Source of the DNA: Armigeres subalbatus
Taxonomy: Eukaryota > Arthropoda > Insecta > Diptera > Culicidae
Reading direction: 5' to 3'
DNA: 64,000 bases
NCBI RefSeq assembly: GCF_024139115.2
Contig: NC_085140.1
Location: 232,316,371 to 232,380,370 of the forward strand
Under the pieces are notes generated by a model. The model was not told the origin of the DNA. It searched no databases and was given only the letters and a program-made list of their open reading frames with translations. The position numbers and the translations under genes were made by a program. Shown here piece by piece: positions 18,399 to 30,359 of the stretch; the first letter of the stretch is position 1, and each line of letters starts with the position of its first letter.

Positions 18399-20401
18399 TA
18401 AGGTACCCCGGGGCAAGTGAAAATACGGGGTAAGTGGGTACTATGGCTGCCGATTAATCGGTGAACGTTTTTAATGGTAACAATGTTCAAAAAAGATGAA
18501 GCAGAACTATCAACGAATTCGCCAGACACAAAAATATTTGGAATCAAAACCATTTGCGGCACCATACTAATGGTATTGTTTAATCATGACTTTAAACTAC
18601 CGGCAAAAGCTATTACTTTTATTTTCATTCAATGGATTTCCAACTAAATAGTCGTTTCTAAATTAATCATTGATGTGGAAAGCGAATACTTTGAGCAATT
18701 AAATAATTGTGTGACATCGAAAAAGATTTAAAAGTTTTGATTAAAACCAAAATCTGCAATTTTCACTTGCCCTTGAGTTTTAACATACATGGGGCAAGTG
18801 GGACATATTCGAACAACATTTTCGATTGAGCCAGTTTACCTGTTTTTAGATTGTTGACTAGTGAAAAATAACTTCGACACTCATATATTATATGGATCTG
18901 AATCAAATGCAGTTGATATCGTTGGTTTCGTTGTTAAGAAGTAGTATACAGTTGATTTACCAAATGTGTAATTTACTTTCTGAAAATTATCTCCTCCATG
19001 GAAATAGCAATGGCTATAACTATGCGAAATTTTCCGTTTACAGTGCAAACAATATATTCATTTAGCAATAGATCAACAGGTTTTGTCTTGTGTTTTGTTA
19101 TTTTTAAACTTTGCATCAGATTGACAGATTTTCAGATAAATAAAGTTCTTAAGACATAAATTGGCCATTTCGATCTTTTAAAAATTTACAACACTGCGCA
19201 TAGCCTGAATAAAAACGTTCCCTTTAAAGTTCTAATTTATGTAATAATTTGTGTTCTAAACAGAGAAACATTCATTCGAAAAGTAAACAAAGATTTGCTT
19301 ATCCTTTCTATCAAACACATTTGGTAAGAAAGTAAGCGAATGGAAAGCCAGACAACAACCAATTAAACAGTAAACCGGATGATGTTTTGTTTTTATATCT
19401 GCTAACCTTGAAATGCCTTTCTTTTTGCAAAAACAAAAGTCTGACAAGCAGTAAACCTCCATCCATGATCTGAAATACTACGTTTCAGAAATTACATGAA
19501 CATTATATCTACCAGAGCGTTAATGAATAAAGCTTCCAATGAATGATTAAATTTGTTATGATTAAAGCATTCAACTCTATGATTAAAGATTATGATTAAT
19601 GATTTATTCATTTTTGACAATGATTAATGATTATGATTAACGATTAAATTAATTTTTGGCAATGATTAACGATTATGATTAATGAATAAAACGTTTGAAG
19701 TATGATTAACGATTACCGATCGTGATTGAATGTTGACACAATATGTGTATGATTAATGATTAACGATCGATATGATTAATGATTAATGATTATGAATAAT
19801 CAAATTATATGATTTGCATATTGATCAATAATCAAGTAACCTTTCTATCAAATTGTGTTATTAAAAGGTATAAAAATTATATGATTATGATTAAAGATTA
19901 ATGAATAAAAGCGATGTATGCAATGATTAAAATTGATGATTAATGAATAAACCAAAAAGAGTCATGAATATGATTAAATGTAAAAATCTATGATTAACGA
20001 TTAGTGATTAATGATTGAATCGTATTTTTTGTATGATTATGATTAATGAATAATGATTAAATTACCCATTATTCATTAATCATGATTAAATCTATGATTA
20101 ATCACTAATGCTCTGATATCTACATTCTTCAAATTAGTTTCGTTTGACAGTTTAAAGCAGTATAGGTCCCACTTGCCCCGTTTGAAGGGGTAAGTGGGTC
20201 CCACAGGTAAATTTATTTATATCACTACCAATATTTTTTGTACCTGAATAAATGGCTTACAACACATCTACACTTCAACAACGAAAGCATATAATGATGT
20301 ATCCGTGGTTAATGTCCTGAAATACCCTGTTTTCTAAGTATGCGTTAACAATTTTGCTGAACTAGCGTTTTTTTAGGTCCCACTTGCCCCGGGGTACCTT
20401 A
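18399..20401. mobile_element. Large MITE with GGTACCCCGGGGCAAGTG ends
   Basis: Perfect terminal inverted repeats of 19 bp, AGGTACCCCGGGGCAAGTG at 18401-18419 against 20381-20399, plus a TA at each outer edge (18399-18400, 20400-20401) that can be read as the target duplication. Internal copies of the GGGGCAAGTGGGAC motif occur in both orientations (about 18790, 20165-20203). There is no transposase. The core 19510-20110 is an AT-rich satellite. Confidence 0.7.
19510..20110. repeat. ATGATTAATGATTA-type low-complexity satellite
   Basis: About 600 bp of irregular GATTAATGATT, ATGATTAACG and TGAATAA units, including motifs resembling homeodomain TAAT cores. It lies wholly inside the MITE at 18399-20401. 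Confidence 0.75.
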
Positions 20402-20426
20402 TGTGGCCCAATGTCACCCCATGTTA

Positions 20427-20619
20427 GGGGTGAGAATGGGCCAATTTTAAACAACATATAACTTTGAAGAATTTCTCTCATTTATTTTTTTTCCCACACA
20501 GTGGTAGATTTATTGTTCAAGCTTGTACCTAACTAATTACAACTTGATTCCAATATTAACTACTAGAGCTTTGTAACATTTACTTGAAGCATACCACATT
20601 TTGGCCCAATGACACCCCC
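20427..20619. mobile_element. Small MITE within LINE remnant
   Basis: GGGGTGAGAATGGGCCAA at 20427-20444 is inverted against TTGGCCCAATGACACCCCC at 20601-20619. Same termini as the outer remnant at 18278. It ends the LINE reading frame, whose last homologous residues are just before it. Confidence 0.5.
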
Positions 20620-21175
20620 GTAGACGGTACTCTAAAAGAGAGAGAATAGTCGTTCTATAGAGTTTGATGAGGTCTTCCGGGTGAGCACCCCACCATGTTC
20701 CGGAGATAGAACGTAGAAAATGGATCCTTTTCCGGCATTTCTCTATCAAATACTCAATATGAAGTCTCCAGGTGCATTTAGAACCAAACACGACCCCAAG
20801 GTATTTAGAAGATAAAGATTGGTTGATGTCATCATTCAACAGCTTTAGTTTCAGTTGAGCAGGGTACCGCTTCTTAGTAAACACAACCAACTGAGTTTTT
20901 TGCGGTGAAAACTCGATCCCCAAATGTCTGGCCCAAACAGTCAGATTATCTAGGGTACTTTGCAATGGTCCTTGCAAGACAGCTGCACTTGGACCGCTTA
21001 GAGAGACCACGGCATCATCTGCAAGTTGTCTGAGCGTGCATTGTCCTTCCAAACAATTGTCAATATCTTTAACATAGAAATTATAAAGCAAGGGACTCAA
21101 ATATGAACCTTGGGGAAGACCCATGTAGCTATTTCTGGAAGTTGTCAGAGTGCCGAGTGTAAATATCAGAAACAT
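20537..21175 (-). pseudogene. Non-LTR reverse transcriptase fragment
   Basis: 212 codons. The frame shows RT motifs MGLPQGSYLSPLLYNF (motif B) and LADDAVVSL (the catalytic motif C), followed by thumb-region sequence (KYLGVVFGSKCTWRLHIEYL, TILSLLEYR). Missing are the endonuclease, fingers and motif A upstream, and the C-terminus. The last about 25 residues come from a MITE (20427-20619) inserted into the gene. The motif style suggests the I/Jockey group rather than the RTE-like family elsewhere in the window. The family is uncertain. Confidence 0.8.
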
Positions 21176-21406
21176 TGTCGTAACAGCAATGAGCCGAAGT
21201 GTTATTAATTCTGCAACTTATCTGTTTTGTTTCTGATATGAAACACATCGAATTTTAAACCACCCAAGAAGTCAGATGGGTAGAATATTGCGACGCCACG
21301 TAAACGGAAATGAAACATTGTGATTTTCTGAAACTGGGAAGTGTCTTCAATGCAATTTATAAGGAACAAACATCTATTTGAAAGATGTTGCGCGTGCTGC
21401 TTGGGT

Positions 21407-21438
21407 ATACTATATATATATATATACTATATATAATA
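21407..21438. repeat. TA microsatellite
   Basis: Uninterrupted TA runs separated by single C bases. Confidence 0.7.
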
Positions 21439-21703
21439 GCCCTGTTTGTCTGTCCGGTGACTAGCCAACCAGACGCAGCACGCGGGGAAATTCTCTCAAA
21501 AAAAAATAAAATATTTCACACTTCAATTCTTTTTTACTATCAGATGCAGAAAACAAAACCAGTGACACCCTTAGACAACCAGACACAGCATTTGATGAAA
21601 AAAAATCACAGACAACAGACGTTGAAAGTTTTGATTGAAAAAAAAAACACTTGCCACGGGCGCTACAGCGTCCATAAATAAAGTAGTCATAAATAAGGGT
21701 ACA

Positions 21704-21727
21704 GTTGCGTTGCGTTGCGTTGCGTTG
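21704..21727. repeat. GTTGC pentanucleotide repeat
   Basis: Almost five exact copies of GTTGC, ending in TTGTAACGG. Confidence 0.85.
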
Positions 21728-21729
21728 TA

Positions 21730-23600
21730 ACGGAGTATTTCGTAGATTGCATACTGATAGTTGTCATGTATATTCTTTACCTTTCTTACCCCAATTGCTT
21801 ATGGATTTCCATTTGGGATTCAATGGAAATCCAATTGGGGGTCCAAAATGATAAAACATGAAAGCTATCATTGCCGGCCACGCCCATCTTCTCCGTTACT
21901 AGGAAAGGGAAGGAAATGATGATATGACATCTACTTAACGAGAGGCCAGCGACTCACCGACGCCCTCATAGATGTCAAGGAATTGGATGGTGGGTAGGGT
22001 ATGTGGTTTAGGAGTATCATTATAAGCAAATGATAGAAAATTTGTGGAAATACGTTGGGAGTGACTTTGCTAAGAAATTTATGTCACTCCATTATCCTTG
22101 CCGATGATGTTCCTCGGATAGGGCGAAGGTATTAGCCTTGCCCTGGCTAATAGCCTAGGTTTAAGCGCCTTTGCTCGCTCTTTGAAACGAAAAAAGAGCA
22201 AAAAGAAATTAAATTCCCCTTCCCCCCTGATATGATAATGATTTTGATCAACAAATATATTCTAAGTGGATGAATAAATGATCAATTTCGATACACATAG
22301 TTGGGTAGAGAGAAAAGATGTGAAATATTGCTAAAGTAGGATTCGGTGGATTATAAATATGAAAATAATTTGAATCCAGCGATAATTATATCAATTCATT
22401 TCAACGGATATAACGAGATGTATGATAAAAAAAAATAATGAAACAAGCAAAAATAACTTATGGATTTTAAAAAAGATACAACATGTACTTACAACAGCTG
22501 TATATTTTCCGTACCTTGATTATATAGCCGTCAAAACACCATTTATTGAAAACATTTTACCTTGTTCATAAAATATTACATTTGCTCTACAACTTATATA
22601 TTATCAATTCAGTAGAAAACCGAATTAGCCGCCAGCGAAGTTGAATCCTTTTCTCACAATCCATACGTTAAATCTAATTTCGGTAGTGGTACGCTGCATA
22701 GCAAAAAAAAAATCCAAATGGGAATATTTCAACCCATATAAACTTTAAAGGATTCCTCCCGTAAAGCCGGCAACCTCCCAAAATCACATCAAATCCCATC
22801 TCACTGAGTCAAACTTTGCCACAAGTTTGCCACAACTTACGAATTGCGATGAAAAACCAACAGCTTCAGAGCCATTCTCAACAGCATTACGAATGATAAA
22901 AGTATTTTTACTTACCTGTTTTCGACCAACATCTTACCAAATTATCAAACCTCTGGTAATACAAGCAAGACATAATATGGCGTGTCCTTGGAATTGAAAC
23001 CTGTTTTTCTTGAAAATATATGACTTTCTTGTTGCTTCTCATGAAACCTCAATCTTGGAAACGGCCGTCCGCTGGACAGATTCCTTTGATGGAGCTCCGG
23101 CTCCTGCCCAGAAATATCCACTCTCCTTACACGGCCCAGAAACATCCACTTTTCTTCCACATTCCAATCGCTTCCTTCGGAAACAGGAAAGCATTACTAT
23201 TTCTTCTTAATCTTGCACCTTCTTCCTTTTCAAAAATTCTAAATTTTCACAGCTCAAATTCAGCACTTCATACGACAAATGGCCAAATATTTGGGTGAAC
23301 AACTTGACTCTATTCGGGCTAGTCATTGCTTTGGGTCACGCATTTGGACACTTCTTAAAACACTCTCAGCATCTCACATACTACTATTTTCTTGACTATT
23401 TTGTTTATCTTTTTCAACAGTTGAGTTAGTTCGGCTGTTCGGCTGAATTAAAAATGTTCAGCCGAATTGAATTAGGTACCTATTAAAAAAACGGCGGAGT
23501 GACGGGTAAGGCACATCCGTACACGTCACCGCCTACTTCGAATCCTCCTAGTCATAAATAATGGTACAGTATCACATAAACATTTACGAACTGTACGAAC
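21730..23600. other. Intergenic DNA with degenerate repeats, no gene
   Basis: At 22285-22345 there is a GATACACATAGTTGGGTAGA block that recurs inverted at 57810-57875. Otherwise there are only short frames without motifs. A CCTTGCCCTGGCTAATAGCC stretch near 22137 may be retroposon-derived. Confidence 0.4.
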
Positions 23601-24084
23601 AAAAATAAATCGTAACAGGGTCTATGGGGACATCATGGGTTTTCGACTGAGCCCAGTTGAACTGAAAGATCTATTAAATCATATTAAATTCCATAATGAT
23701 TTGGACAACTTCGAACATTAAATTTGGGCATAACTGAATCGCAAATTATGCGGATGGCTTTCATGGGCCTATATGGACTCCGTGGGTTGTTTTTGACGTA
23801 AACTACGTATAAGGGGAAGACTCGGATACAGGGTGTAAAATAAAAATTTCAAAATTGGGAACCGTCATGAAATCATGTAAGATTTGTAACATTAATAAGT
23901 CCTTTATCCTACAATGGATTTAAAAAAATTATATATCAATCGATTTATAAACTCTCCACCAATTTGCCACTACTATTGAAACTTTTGAGTATCATAGCTA
24001 AACTATTGATTTCAGTTCTTTCATCCATCATGCGTCCCATATGCAGTGCGTTTCAATCCTTGGTAATTGCCTACTTTTAGGGTA

Positions 24085-24607
24085 CCGTCATCTGGGGAGA
24101 AGATGATCACTTTTAAGACAAAACATGCAATAACAAATATTTTCAAAACTTGTACTGATATGAATTGCAATAATCAACATTTTCATATTTTTTTAAATTT
24201 TTATAATTTTTCATAATTCAACATTTTCAACATAGTTTCCTGAAAATAAATTAAATTATCACATTTTTCTGAGTGATCTGGTTTGGGGTGAAGTTGATCA
24301 AGACAACTCTACTAAAATCATTAGGACCTTGCCGTCAAAATACACTAGATTGTTTTAATAAATGTTGAATTTACCACGTAAAGAGGTCTACGAAGTCAAT
24401 ATTTGAAACGAAAATAGCGTCGTTCATGACTATCTCTCTCTCTCTTTCTTCCACGAACTACACTTTCATGATCATGATCGAAAAACTCGGATTTTTTACC
24501 TAGGTTGACCTACTAGAACACCGTTTCATAAAAAAAATTAGGCACTTTTGACTGGCAAATGAAATGATCATCTTCGCCCCAATGATCATCTTCTCCCCAT
24601 ATGACGG
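24085..24607. mobile_element. TA-flanked MITE (CCGTCATCTGGGG ends)
   Basis: Left end CCGTCATCTGGGGAGAAGAT, right end its near-perfect inverse ending CCCCATATGACGG. Each side has TA (24083-24084, 24608-24609). The subterminal GATGATCA motif is repeated at the right end. 523 bp, non-coding. The paralogue near 60920-60945 reads straight across a single TA, which confirms the insertion. Confidence 0.85.
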
Positions 24608-24731
24608 TATTATCAATTGTTGAACTGGGGCGTATGAATGGGGTGGCCCGGCTGCTAGAATGTGGGGTCCTTACTCCCTCACAGAGTGGGAGATGCTGCT
24701 AAAGCTGGGTAGTAGTGTCGGTGGGATAGTT

Positions 24732-24824
24732 CTCGCTTAACTTTTCAAAAGGACCTAAGTAACATTTTTTTTCGTGAATTAATTTAGATAGCGCTAGGAC
24801 CTAGCTTTTGAAAAGTTAAGCGAG
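24732..24824. mobile_element. Short hairpin MITE
   Basis: The 20-bp inverted arms CTCGCTTAACTTTTCAAAAG (24732-24751) and its exact complement (24805-24824) surround about 53 bp. A flanking AGTT (24728-24731, 24825-24828) may be the target duplication. Confidence 0.6.
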
Positions 24825-25139
24825 AGTTCCTTCTTTTCTATATAGAGCGAAACAATTGGTTCAGTATACTATATTTGGTTTTACGTAGTTTACGTCGAGC
24901 GGTCGTGTCTTGTATACAACCCCAAATTTTCATTTTGTATCGAGCCCAGTTAACTTGGTAGATCATTTGCTCTGAGCTCCAGAATGATTTGATCTGGTTG
25001 GGACATATCCAAATTGTAAGTCATACATATGACCTCTAAGGGTCTGTATGGACACCATGGGTTACTGGTCAATTGTCTTAGAAGTCCAATTTGTCTGAAC
25101 TACAGAATGATTTGGAGAACTTCCAACATCCGGTTTTGA

Positions 25140-26740
25140 CGCATATACATCGTAAATGCATGTTTGTAAGGAGAATGGGGATCAGTTTCGGAAAATTTAT
25201 GAGCTGACGATTATTTTGGGTATATAAACATGTGAATTTGACTAAGAAATGCCTGAGATATTGCTAAGTCTAATCCAGGTCAATATGACCAGAACAGAGA
25301 CCTTCAGAAACGTCATACAAAGTAGGTGAACGTTCAGGAACATAGTTTTCAGCGAAATAGGAAAAGTCATGAAGTTTCAGACCTTCATATTGTTGCGTTA
25401 AAAAAATATTACAATTTGAAAGTGCAATTCGGGTCATATTGACCCGAACACGTTAGGAAAGTTAAGTAGCACTTATTCTTATTTCTGATAAAATCTTCAA
25501 ATCGCAATCATTGTTAGCAACCTACCCACTGTTGCTGTTGCTGTTTTCTAGCTGAAACATGCGAAAAACGTTGTGCGAAAATGTTTCTCAAAAATCAGTT
25601 TGGCTAGATTCCTTAACGTGAGCTTGGGCAAGCATATTTTTTTTTAATCTACGTCACATTTACTCTTTCAGCAAATGTGAATATTGTTCTTCTGGAATTT
25701 AAGGAATTAGGGTTAAGGCAGGCATTTTCGTCTTTTCTTCATAGTCTCGAAAACCAATAAAAGAGACACTTTTTTGCCAAACTCATCCGTACCAAATCAT
25801 AAGCTTAGGAGAAACGTTATACTACAGTGGAGTTCTAGCAAATAAACATTGCTTTTGTTGGTTTTAGCCCCTACGACGATTGACGGAAAAACCTGCCGTG
25901 TCCCTACTCCTCACCTATTAGCAATCATTAATTTTGTTACATTATGACGATACCAAATAATCAAGCATCGGTATCGAAATAAGGAAGGTACGGGTATGAC
26001 ATCTATATTTGCGTAGCATAAGCATTACAAATTATAGCATATTAATTCCAAATATGCCACACGGTCTGCAATAGTAACCCTGATTGGCCGAAACCGGTCT
26101 TGTCGTTACAAGAAAAAAATCCATATAATTTGATATCGGTTATTCATTTTCTATTATGTACCATGAATCGGTTGTGGCAATACAGCTTACATATTGAAAT
26201 TTGGTAACACACAGCCCTCGATAAAAATCATACAGCCCTCATAATAAATACATGTACCTTGTACTATACACTTGCGTATCTTCGCATCGACAAGAAACCA
26301 GAAGAAAGTCCAATTCGGTCGATAAATTACTATAACAAAAGGAAAATAACTCATCAATCAGTCATTTGCTACTAGCGTGTTAAAGTTATCAACCAAATGC
26401 TATAAAAGCTTGCAAGCATTCTTCCTGTCTGTAAACGCTAACGCCCAGCTTAGATCGTTCCCTTGTTATCTGAGCTTTTATCTCGTCAAAGCTTGTGAGC
26501 AAAGTTTTATTTTCGTATTATTGCGCTTGAAGCGTTACTTCGAAAAAGCTTTTCAAAGTAGATGTAGGAAAAATACACGCTAGGGGTAAGATACTCAAGA
26601 AAGTCCGTCTTGTAACTACACTCCAAGCCTCGCCTACTCAGATTTGAAGAATGAAGAAGGCTGATTGCTGAATTAAATTTTGGTGAATGATGAATGTTGA
26701 ATGCTAATGAAGAATTGAAAATGTTCAATGAAGAATGATC
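25140..26740. other. Intergenic DNA, no gene
   Basis: The only feature noted is a hairpin TTCGGGTCATATTGACCCGA at about 25427-25446, with a related GGTCAATATGACC at 25279. The frames are short and lack motifs. Confidence 0.4.
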
Positions 26741-27590
26741 ATTAAAAACCCAGATTAATCCACCAAGCAGGGATGATGCCTTTCTCATGCATTATAAAGT
26801 ATATTTAAAAAAATACTTTTTTCCAAGGGAAAAATAATGATTTTTTAATAATTCCGAAATGCAATGTCCGATCGGGCCAATTTTCAATAGCAAACAATGG
26901 GTCCGTCGAATGCAACTTGTTACGAGTAAATCGGACAATGCTATGTTCCTAAGTGTCTACAAAATTTGTACACATACACACATACACAAGCATACATAAA
27001 GCCAAAATGGTCATTTAAACGCGGGTATTCGGAATATGAGTTATGTGTGAAATTTGAGTCAAACCGGCATAAGAATCTTTGCAGAGTCGTGGGTATTTTT
27101 TAATACTTGTTTGGAATATGTAAAAGACATCTAAAGCCGATTTTCTCAAAATTAGAAAGGCCGATACAAATATTTAATTAACATTATGTCCTATTGGTTT
27201 CCGGAAGGTTGAAATAAAAACCCTGATTAATCCATCTAGCGGTGTTGGTGCCTTTCTCGTGCAAAAAAAATATGAATGAGTGTTTTTAGCGTGTTTTGCG
27301 CATAGAAAATAGAATTTTGGCCATAACTTCTGATCTCATAGTCCGATCTGGCCAATTTTCAATAGCAAACAATGGGACAGGATTCCCCGTCGAACTTGTT
27401 GCGAGTAATTCGACCAATGCTAAGTTCCATAAAGTGTGTCTACAAAATTTTGTACACATACATACATACATACACACATACCGACATCACCTCAATTCAT
27501 CGAGCTGAGTCGATTGGTATATAACACTATGGGTCTACGAGCCTTCTATCAAAAGTTTGGTTTTGGAGTGATCATATAGCCTTAACGTAT
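26741..27590. repeat. Two tandem copies of a dispersed mosquito-type repeat
   Basis: Copy 1 (about 26745-27000) and copy 2 (about 27217-27480) share TTAATCCA...TGATGCCTTTCTC or TTGGTGCCTTTCTC, then GGCCAATTTTCAATAGCAAA, then TACAAAATTTGTACACATAC. Each ends in an ACATACAT microsatellite. Between them, 27003-27075, lies a sequence resembling one end of the MITE at 41068-41281. Confidence 0.7.
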
Positions 27591-27599
27591 ACTTTGTAT

Positions 27600-28312
27600 A
27601 CGATAAAGGCAAAACGTCAAAAAACTCCTCGGATTTGTTAAAGAATGTTTGTAAAATCCTAAAAATTTTCAGATTTTTTTTTTTGGGCAGAAAATCCGAG
27701 AGGAGAGAGACATAATTGATTTTGAATATTTGCATCGGTCCAATTTTTCACAGAAAAACTATTTGATACCAGTTATACAGAAAGATGTCTGCAACTAGAC
27801 TTACCATTTTTTTTTCTTATTTCAAGAAATCAAATCTTGGTTGGCTTTCCCCATACTGATTTTAGAAAGTTAGCTCCTGCTGTGTCGCTTTAAGCACGCT
27901 CAATGTGGGTAATTCAGATGAATTGGCATTTGTGATTGCCACAGCCAAGAATGCAGAATTAAAAACAAATTGAAAATAGACCTTTTCATGTGACACTGCC
28001 GAGACTGAACTTGTTTAACCCGTTGAACAGGCTACGCAAACTTTAAGCTGTCAATTTCATAGAAGAACTGTCAATTGACGATAAAATCAGATGATTTTAA
28101 ACGTCTCGTGAAAAGGCCTATAGTTGGGTAGTGAAGTAAAATGATGAGAACAGAAAATCTAATTCAAAATATTACTATGCTGCGTGCTGACACAATTTCA
28201 GCTACGAAATTTTTCTTGATAAAGAAATTTGCATTTCCGAAATCGCAAAAAGACATATTGGAAATAGACTAAAGATGGACGAAATAACACGGTGAGTGCA
28301 TCCGCCTTAATC
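27600..28312. other. Intergenic DNA, no gene
   Basis: No motif-bearing frame, RNA gene or terminal repeat was recognised. Confidence 0.4.
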
Positions 28313-29320
28313 ACCTTCTGCAGGAATTCCTGAAAGAACTTCCGCAGAAATTTCTGGAGGAACTTCTGCAGGAATGCCTGGAGGAACTTCCGCAGATCTT
28401 CCTGGAGGAACTTCCGCGGAACTTTTGAAGGAACTTCCACAGGAGTTTCTGGAGGAGCTTCCGCCGAAATTTCTTGATGAACTTTGCAGGAATTCCTGGA
28501 GGAACTTTCGCAGAACTTCCTAGAGGAATTTCCGTAGGAATTTTTGGAGGAATTTCCGCAGGAATTTCTAAAGGAATTCCCGGAAGAACTTTTGCAGCAA
28601 CTCTTGGATGAATTTCCGCAGAAATTCCTGGAGGAACTTCCGCATGAATCCCTGCAGAAACTTCTGCAGGTATTCCAAGAGGAACTTCCGCAGGAATTCC
28701 TTGAGAAACTACCGGAGGAATTCCTGGAGAAATTTCTATAGGTATTCCTGGAGGAACATCCTCAGGAAATTCTGGAGGAACGTGAAAGAACTTCCGCAGG
28801 GACCACAGAAAGAACTTTTGCATGAATTCCTGGAGGAACTTCCACAGGAACTCCTGGAGCAACTTCTTCAGGAATTCCTGGAAGATCTTCCCCAGAAATT
28901 CCTGAAAGAACTTCTGGAGAAATTTCCGGAAACATTTCTTGAGGAGCTACCGGAAAAGCTGGAGGAACTTTCAGAGGTATTTCTGGAGAAGCTTCCGGAG
29001 GAATTTATTGAGAAACTTCTGTAGGAATTCTTGGAAAAGCTTCCGGAGAAATTTCTGAAGGAGCTTCCCGAGGAATTCCTGGAGGAACTTTCGGGGAAAT
29101 TCCTGCAGGAACTTCCGGAGGAATTCCTCGAGGAACTTCTGGTGGAATTCCTGGTGATCTTCTGAAGGATTTCTGGAGGAGTTTATTGAGAAACTTTTGG
29201 AGGAATTCTTGGAGAAGCTTCCATAGGAATTGCTGGAGGAATTTACGGATGAATTTCTAGAGAAACTTCTGGAGGAATTACCGGGAGAATTCCTTAAAAA
29301 AATTCCGGAAAATTTCTAAT
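28313..29320. repeat. 24-bp minisatellite array 2
   Basis: About 1 kb of imperfect copies of GGAATTCCTGGAGGAACTTC followed by CGCA, the same family as array 1 (1997-2382). Long frames exist on both strands (EFLEELPQ-type on plus, GIPAEVPP-type on minus) simply because the unit length is a multiple of three. Divergence between copies is higher toward the right end. Confidence 0.88.
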
Positions 29321-29869
29321 GCATGAAATTTGTTTACGCCGATCTACGCCGTTGCACAGGCCTACTCGGGAGCTGCAAAAGGTGATGAGGTTGCAGTGCT
29401 TCCTTAGGACCGACAGCGAGGAACAGGGTTGCATATTCACCAACCAACGATAATTCTGATGATGTGAAAGGCGAGTTTTATTCGCGTATAGGCAAAACCT
29501 ACGGGAAATGTCCAAAACGCGACGTGAAATTTGCCATCGGGAGGCAAATACACAGGTCAGAAGAGAAGTGTTATCTCGCTAAGTCATTGCAAAGGAGAAC
29601 CTCCACGCAACAACCGATGACAACGGCCTGAAACCAGTCAATTCGCCGCGGCCAAACGAATGGCTTTTTGTAGCACCTATTTTGGAGATACTCACATGGC
29701 GATAGGTTTCCTTAAATCGATCATGGTGTAGTGGACGGTAGAAATTTCTCAGGTGGCATAGACGTGCTGCGGCTGCAACTATTTTTTTAAACTTTATTAA
29801 TGTGTTTTTTTAATCCAGGATTAAGTTCAACACATGCGGCTACCAGTAGGACTTTCTACGGATTGCGTA

Positions 29870-30310
29870 GTCAGCTAAAGTCTGGCAGCAGAAAAAACTA
29901 GCTCTGTACACATCGTTGATTGGTCCAGTCGCCATGTACGGCTAAGAAGCATGGACGTTGAAAGATGCAGACTATCGATTTCTCGGAGTGTTTGAGCGGA
30001 AAATGTGCGCTCAATACTTGGCGGCGTGATGTAAAATCGTGCATGGCGCAGATGCATGAGTGACGAGTTGAACCAAGTGTACAAAAAGCAGATGTCGACA
30101 GGCTTATGAATTACGACAGAATATAGTGGGTTGAGCATGTAGTTCGTATGCCGGTAGAGATACCAGCAAAAGTGTTGTTTAGCAGAGAACTTGGATGAGG
30201 GCGTCCACTCCGGGGTACACCCGGGGTACATTCGCTGGCTCCGTGCAAAAGGGGAATATGCTCGAGCGGCTGGCGTGCAGAGATACTGAACGAGCGACCT
30301 GGATATGACG
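29870..30310 (+). pseudogene. Decayed LINE C-terminal fragment
   Basis: Broken plus-strand reading shows the conserved tail of RTE-like LINEs in pieces: KKLALYTSLIGPVAMYG near 29893, a FERKMCAQYL-type segment near 29990, and a HVVRMPVEIPAKVLF-type piece near 30137. Stops and frame changes interrupt it throughout. Upstream sequence 29330-29870 may belong to the same copy but I cannot show it. Confidence 0.6.
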
Positions 30311-30359
30311 TTACATTCGGTTTTTCTCCAGAGTATACGATCATCATAGGCACAAGTAT

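Larger units (their letters stand above)
23620..25130. repeat. Diverged interspersed repeat hosting two MITEs
   Basis: The phrase TCTATGGGGACATCATGGGTT and relatives recur near 23621, 23766 and 25047 together with CAGAATGATTTGG. TTGACGTAAACTACGTA at 23796 and TACGTAGTTTACGTCG at 24882 are inverted copies. A paralogue of the central part, lacking the MITE insertions, lies at 60815-60960 on the opposite strand. Confidence 0.55.

Noticed and set aside
18278..20401. CRISPR-like array in the ATGATTA region
   Set aside because: Units are irregular, low-complexity and lack spacers of constant length; the sequence is eukaryotic.
28311..29024. EFLEELPQ-repeat and GIPAEVPP-repeat proteins of 65-183 codons
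   Set aside because: Same minisatellite artefact as above.
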